Of a DNA stretch of 64,000 bases, positions 60,938 through 64,000 are shown in pieces. The DNA is from Corylus avellana. Taxonomy: Eukaryota; Streptophyta; Magnoliopsida; Fagales; Betulaceae. Below the pieces are notes generated by a model. It was not told the origin of the DNA, searched no databases, and was given only the letters and a program-made list of their open reading frames with translations. Numbering within the stretch: the first letter of the stretch is position 1; each line of letters begins with the position of its first letter. The stretch lies in the NCBI RefSeq assembly GCF_901000735.1, contig NC_081541.1, forward strand, positions 7,371,021 through 7,435,020. Direction: 5' to 3'. The translations under genes were made by a program, and so were the position numbers.

Positions 60938-61167
60938 TAAAATAAGACCCGGTTTCGGTTTTCCCGGTTTTTACCGAGTGCCAAAAACCGGGACTGGAAC
61001 CGGTCCCCGGTTTTCCGGTTTCCCGGTTATTTTTGACACCCCTACTTTCTATGTGAGATAAAATTTGCAATTTTCCAAAAACGAAAGAGGCAAAAGCTTC
61101 TTGTTTTGCAAAGTGTCATGATATTTGCTTTGATGTACATCGTAGCGTACGGCAGCGACGGCCTTAG
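60067..61167 (+). pseudogene. Secreted Cys-rich gene interrupted by a MITE
   Basis: The ATG at 60067 (MGRFLGATMAFIMYVLCVVQ) opens a signal peptide, then a Pro/Ser-rich stretch (PSPLSPPPSLPL) and a basic segment (AKKIPSKLRIKLDK). After about 88 codons the frame runs into the MITE at 60330-61044 and ends inside it at 60447. Past the element the same frame resumes, with a TGA directly at the junction (61054-61056). It then stays open for about 36 codons containing four cysteines (including C-x3-C-x3-C) to a TAG at 61165-61167. Either the gene ended at that TGA, or a longer Cys-rich protein was lost by both the insertion and a stop. The product family is not recognised. Confidence 0.55.
60330..61044. 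mobile_element. hAT-type MITE, 715 bp, with 8-bp target duplication
   Basis: Terminal repeats TAGGGGTGTCAA and, at the right, TTGACACCCCTA (one A/T difference near the inside). Flanks are ATTTCTAT (60322-60329) and CTTTCTAT (61045-61052), 7 of 8 identical. Both subterminal regions are packed with CCGGTT/AACCGG-type repeats (CCGGTCCGGTTTTCCG, CCGGTTTTCCGGTTTCCCGG). The centre is AT-rich and non-coding and includes an AT microsatellite at about 60910-60935. Target size and termini fit the hAT superfamily. Confidence 0.9.
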
Positions 61168-61587
61168 ATGTCTTAATTGTGAGTACCAATTTCGTATCAA
61201 GCTTTTAGGCCCCTCTCGATCTCTTCATTGACACGACTACATATGAATGTACTGTTATAATATTAATTAAATTCACTTTTTTTTTTATCAATTTAAACTT
61301 TTTAATATTCTATTTAGAGTGACATGTTTCATCATTTTTTATTAAAATCACAATGATTGATTTTGCATTTATCTCTATATTAAATTTGTTTAAAAAAAGA
61401 AGTTAGAAAAAAGGTAAAATGCTTCAAGAAAGATGTAATGAGAGGAGGCATTAGACATGTTACGAGAGTTTAGAGCAAGAAAAAAATGGTTATGTAGCTT
61501 GTTTGAAATTTTAAAAAACTTCAAATTAAAGCACGCTCCACTTATTTTTATATTTATTTTTTTATCTTGTTTTATTTCATCACTTCT

Positions 61588-61903
61588 TGTTGGAACTGGT
61601 GGCTCATATTAATACCAGTGGAAGGCCAAGTAGACGAGAGCAAAGTGAATATCGCGATAGTGGCGTTCACAGAGCGGGTATTTTGGGGATTTTCTTAATA
61701 AGTCTATACAAGTAGGGTTTAGGGTTTTTCTATATATATGTATGATGTAACCTTAAATCATTAAGAGTAAAAAATATAGCCGCCTCTCTGTGGACGTAAG
61801 TAAATTGCCGAACCACGTTAAATCTGTGTTTCGACTCTCTCTCTTAATCTCTCTCTCTTTTCGATTCTATATTGTCCATCAATTATTGTGCACGGTAACA
61901 ATA
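61588..61903 (+). mobile_element. Solo LTR of a Copia-type retrotransposon
   Basis: It starts TGTTGGAACTGG. Near its 3' side it contains TCTGTGGACGTAAGTAAATT and GCCGAACCACGTTAAATCTG, a signature common to plant Ty1/Copia LTRs. It ends GGTAACAATA. CTTCT stands on both sides (61583-61587 and 61904-61908), a 5-bp target duplication. No internal domain follows, so it is a solo LTR of 316 bp. The terminal CA has probably decayed to TA. Confidence 0.65.
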
Positions 61904-62240
61904 CTTCTATTTTTTTTTTCTTGGTTCTATATATATATTTTTTTTATTTCTTCAATATTTTATATGTTATACTTACTAGCTATCAAACGCCATTGATCTT
62001 AGTTGGTCGTTGTTACATGTCGTTGATTTTAGTACATGACTAATTAAATCCTACTTATAAAGTTACAATTGTGTTTATCTTACTAAAAAAATAAAATAGA
62101 CTAGTCATATTATTTATCGAGAATGATATATTAACAAAACTTGAACATGAAATTTTGATTAATTTTTCATCTCAGAAAGCTAGAAAATTATTTTTGAATT
62201 TTTTTGGCCTTAGGCTACCCCTCATCATGCCTAGAATATT

Positions 62241-62482
62241 GGACAGAGTTTTTCTCTAAACTGGGTTGGAAAAACCTCCTCCAACTCGGTCTATAAAAAT
62301 GACATATATCATTTGAATATGTAAGATGCATATGTTTTTTTTAATAGCAAGATAAAGTTGGAATAAACAATATTAAAAACTCATGTGCATCTCATATATT
62401 ATTAAAAAAATGGACACATTTCATTTTTATAGATTAGGTTGGAGAAAGTTCCTCCAACCCAGTTTAGAAGAAAACTCTATCC
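62241..62482. mobile_element. MITE, relative of 10051-10294
   Basis: The left end GGACAGAGTTTTTCTCTAAA pairs with the right end (reverse complement GGATAGAGTTTTCTTCTAAA). The inner block TATAAAAATGACAT is shared with the copy at 10051-10294. Target duplications are not clear here. Downstream to 63830 the DNA is mostly A/T runs without a gene. Confidence 0.65.
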
Positions 62483-63827
62483 TATTATCTTGGTCCAACC
62501 TTTTTTCCACTCTTTATAGACAAATATAGGATTAAAAATTTGTCCAGTGTAAAGTCCACATACTCCCCTTAAACTACCACCAAATTGATAATGTCTTCTC
62601 AAACTTTTAATTGTGACAATGTCCCCTCCAAAATACCAAAACATTGTCAATGTCCCCTCCAAGACTAGTAATAGGACAAAATGTCACTATAGATTTCTCA
62701 ATAAGACAAAACTACCCTTATAAATTCAAAAAAAAAATTGATTTTTTTAAAAAACGAAAAATTGTAATTTAAAAATAATATTAAAAGAAATTTTTTAATT
62801 TTTTTAAACGGAAATTTTTATTTAAAAAAATATTTTTTTATTTAGTTAAAAAAACGAAAATTTTTATTTTATTAAACAAAAAAATTTATTTTTTTAAACG
62901 TAAATTTTTATTTAAAAAAATTATAAACAAAAATTAAAAAACGAAAATTTTCAATTTTTATTTAAAAAAAAAACCAAAAAATTTTTCAGTTTCTTTTCTT
63001 TTTATAAAATGGATTTTTTTTTTTAAAAAAATAAAAAATAAAAAATTGCCACCGTAATTTTGAAATACTGAATGGTCTAATTTTTTTGTTTGTTTGTTAG
63101 TTTTAGGTTTTTTCTAGAAGTTCTAGTATTTTGTTTTTATTTTATTGATGCAAGTAATTTTGTCATCGTAGAACATCAATAATTTTCATAGCTGTAATGG
63201 GAGTGTGACATCAGTCAGGTACAATCGGTTTTCAGGAAATGCATTACTATCAATCGAAATGTTGGCAGACAGTAGACTTCTCTCTTTTTCCTATATTTTA
63301 TTTAATGCAACTATATATCCAGGCCAATTCAAGAGGAAGTAGAGAGAGTTGCTTATGAAGGTGCAAAAAGAAATTGTTGCAAAATCTAGTCTTTCAGTGT
63401 TGTACCAAAGGCCTGGATCAAATTCTCTATTTATCATGGATCAAGAGTTTAAGATATAATATTGTTATTTATCATTATATAAATAATATATCCAATAAGA
63501 AAAAAGAAAAAGAAAATAGTGTTGTATAGACACGAGAATAAAAAGATAGGGATGAGATGCATCCACAAGCTTTGTATTAGTGAATACTTCGAAGATTATG
63601 AGAAATGGCACATTATTTTATTAGCCAACATCCAATTCAGCATTTTAGATTGTTTTCTTACCTAACAATTGATTTAAAAGAATTTACAACTTACTAATAT
63701 TAAGAGTTAGTACATGTAGTTTGCCTTAATATCAAATAAACCCTTCGTTTTAAAAAGTTTTGTAAATGGTATATTAGCATCAAATTAAATATTCACAATT
63801 CCTACTAATAAACTCATTGCTAGAGGG

Positions 63828-63831
<4 letters not shown>

Positions 63832-63862
<31 letters not shown>
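63832..63862. repeat. CT microsatellite near the window end
   Basis: About 15 CT units, followed by GC-richer DNA (63870-64000) that could be the edge of another gene. No coding start is certain before the window ends. Confidence 0.85.
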
Positions 63863-63865
<3 letters not shown>

Positions 63866-64000
63866 ACTCCTTTTGATTGGGCTATGAGAAGCCTTTACTG
63901 TTTCTTGAGGCCCAGGCCCAAGCACACTGTCGTCCTCTCTCCTTACTACCCTGAACTGAACCCCCCCTGTTGCCTGAAGCTTTTAACAGTTGTGGCTTCC

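Noticed and set aside
1..64000. tRNA, rRNA, CRISPR arrays, and organelle-derived insertions
   Set aside because: I looked for tRNA-like arms, regular spacer arrays, and plastid or mitochondrial gene sequences by eye and saw none. A tRNAscan and an organelle BLAST would be decisive.

Overview
The window is nuclear DNA from a dicot plant. The genes have many short GT-AG introns, the intergenic DNA is AT-rich, and the families are plant-specific (AUX/IAA, nsLTP, LRR receptor kinase, DUF789, DUF1218, RTNLB). There is no operon, ribosome-binding site or CRISPR structure. The many MITEs and foldback elements suggest a woody rosid, but I cannot name the species from sequence alone.

Layout, left to right: 3' part of a DUF789 gene (+, 516-1597); class I glutamine amidotransferase, GAT1_2.1 type (-, 2618-4988); DUF1218 four-TM protein (+, 7280-9369); type 2 nsLTP (-, 11871-12152); reticulon-like RTNLB (+, 15974-17914); PIF-like bHLH (-, 18803-21524); small Gly/Cys-tailed membrane protein (+, 23863-24072); 12-exon protein joining a CinA-like and an NMNAT-like nucleotidyltransferase domain (-, 25031-30923); ZAR1-type LRR receptor kinase (+, 36867-39194); non-canonical AUX/IAA of the IAA32/IAA34 type (-, 42564-43460); UCP031088-type alpha/beta hydrolase (-, 45876-51889). 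From about 52 kb onward the DNA is mostly repeats, with one secreted Cys-rich ORF (+, 55461-55913) and one Cys-rich gene broken by a 715-bp hAT-type MITE (+, 60067-61167). I derived exon boundaries by hand from splice consensus, phase and family homology. Phases close exactly for the GAT, DUF1218, RTNLB, CinA/NMNAT, kinase, AUX/IAA and hydrolase models.

These genes do not form one pathway. What links them is ancestry: from memory, the set and order match two paralogous Arabidopsis blocks (around At1g15030-At1g15060 and At2g01200-At2g01260), interleaved here as if the window keeps the pre-duplication order. The nsLTP, bHLH, DUF1218 and Cys-rich genes are extra relative to those blocks as I remember them.

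I did not find a clear new multi-gene system. The best leads are: the CinA/NMNAT fusion as a possible two-step NAD-salvage enzyme; a bHLH with Gln in place of the E-box-reading Glu; a ZAR1-like kinase with GFG instead of DFG; the MITE-broken Cys-rich gene; a tandem duplication that copied a splice donor; and a set of foldback elements with 9-bp target duplications.
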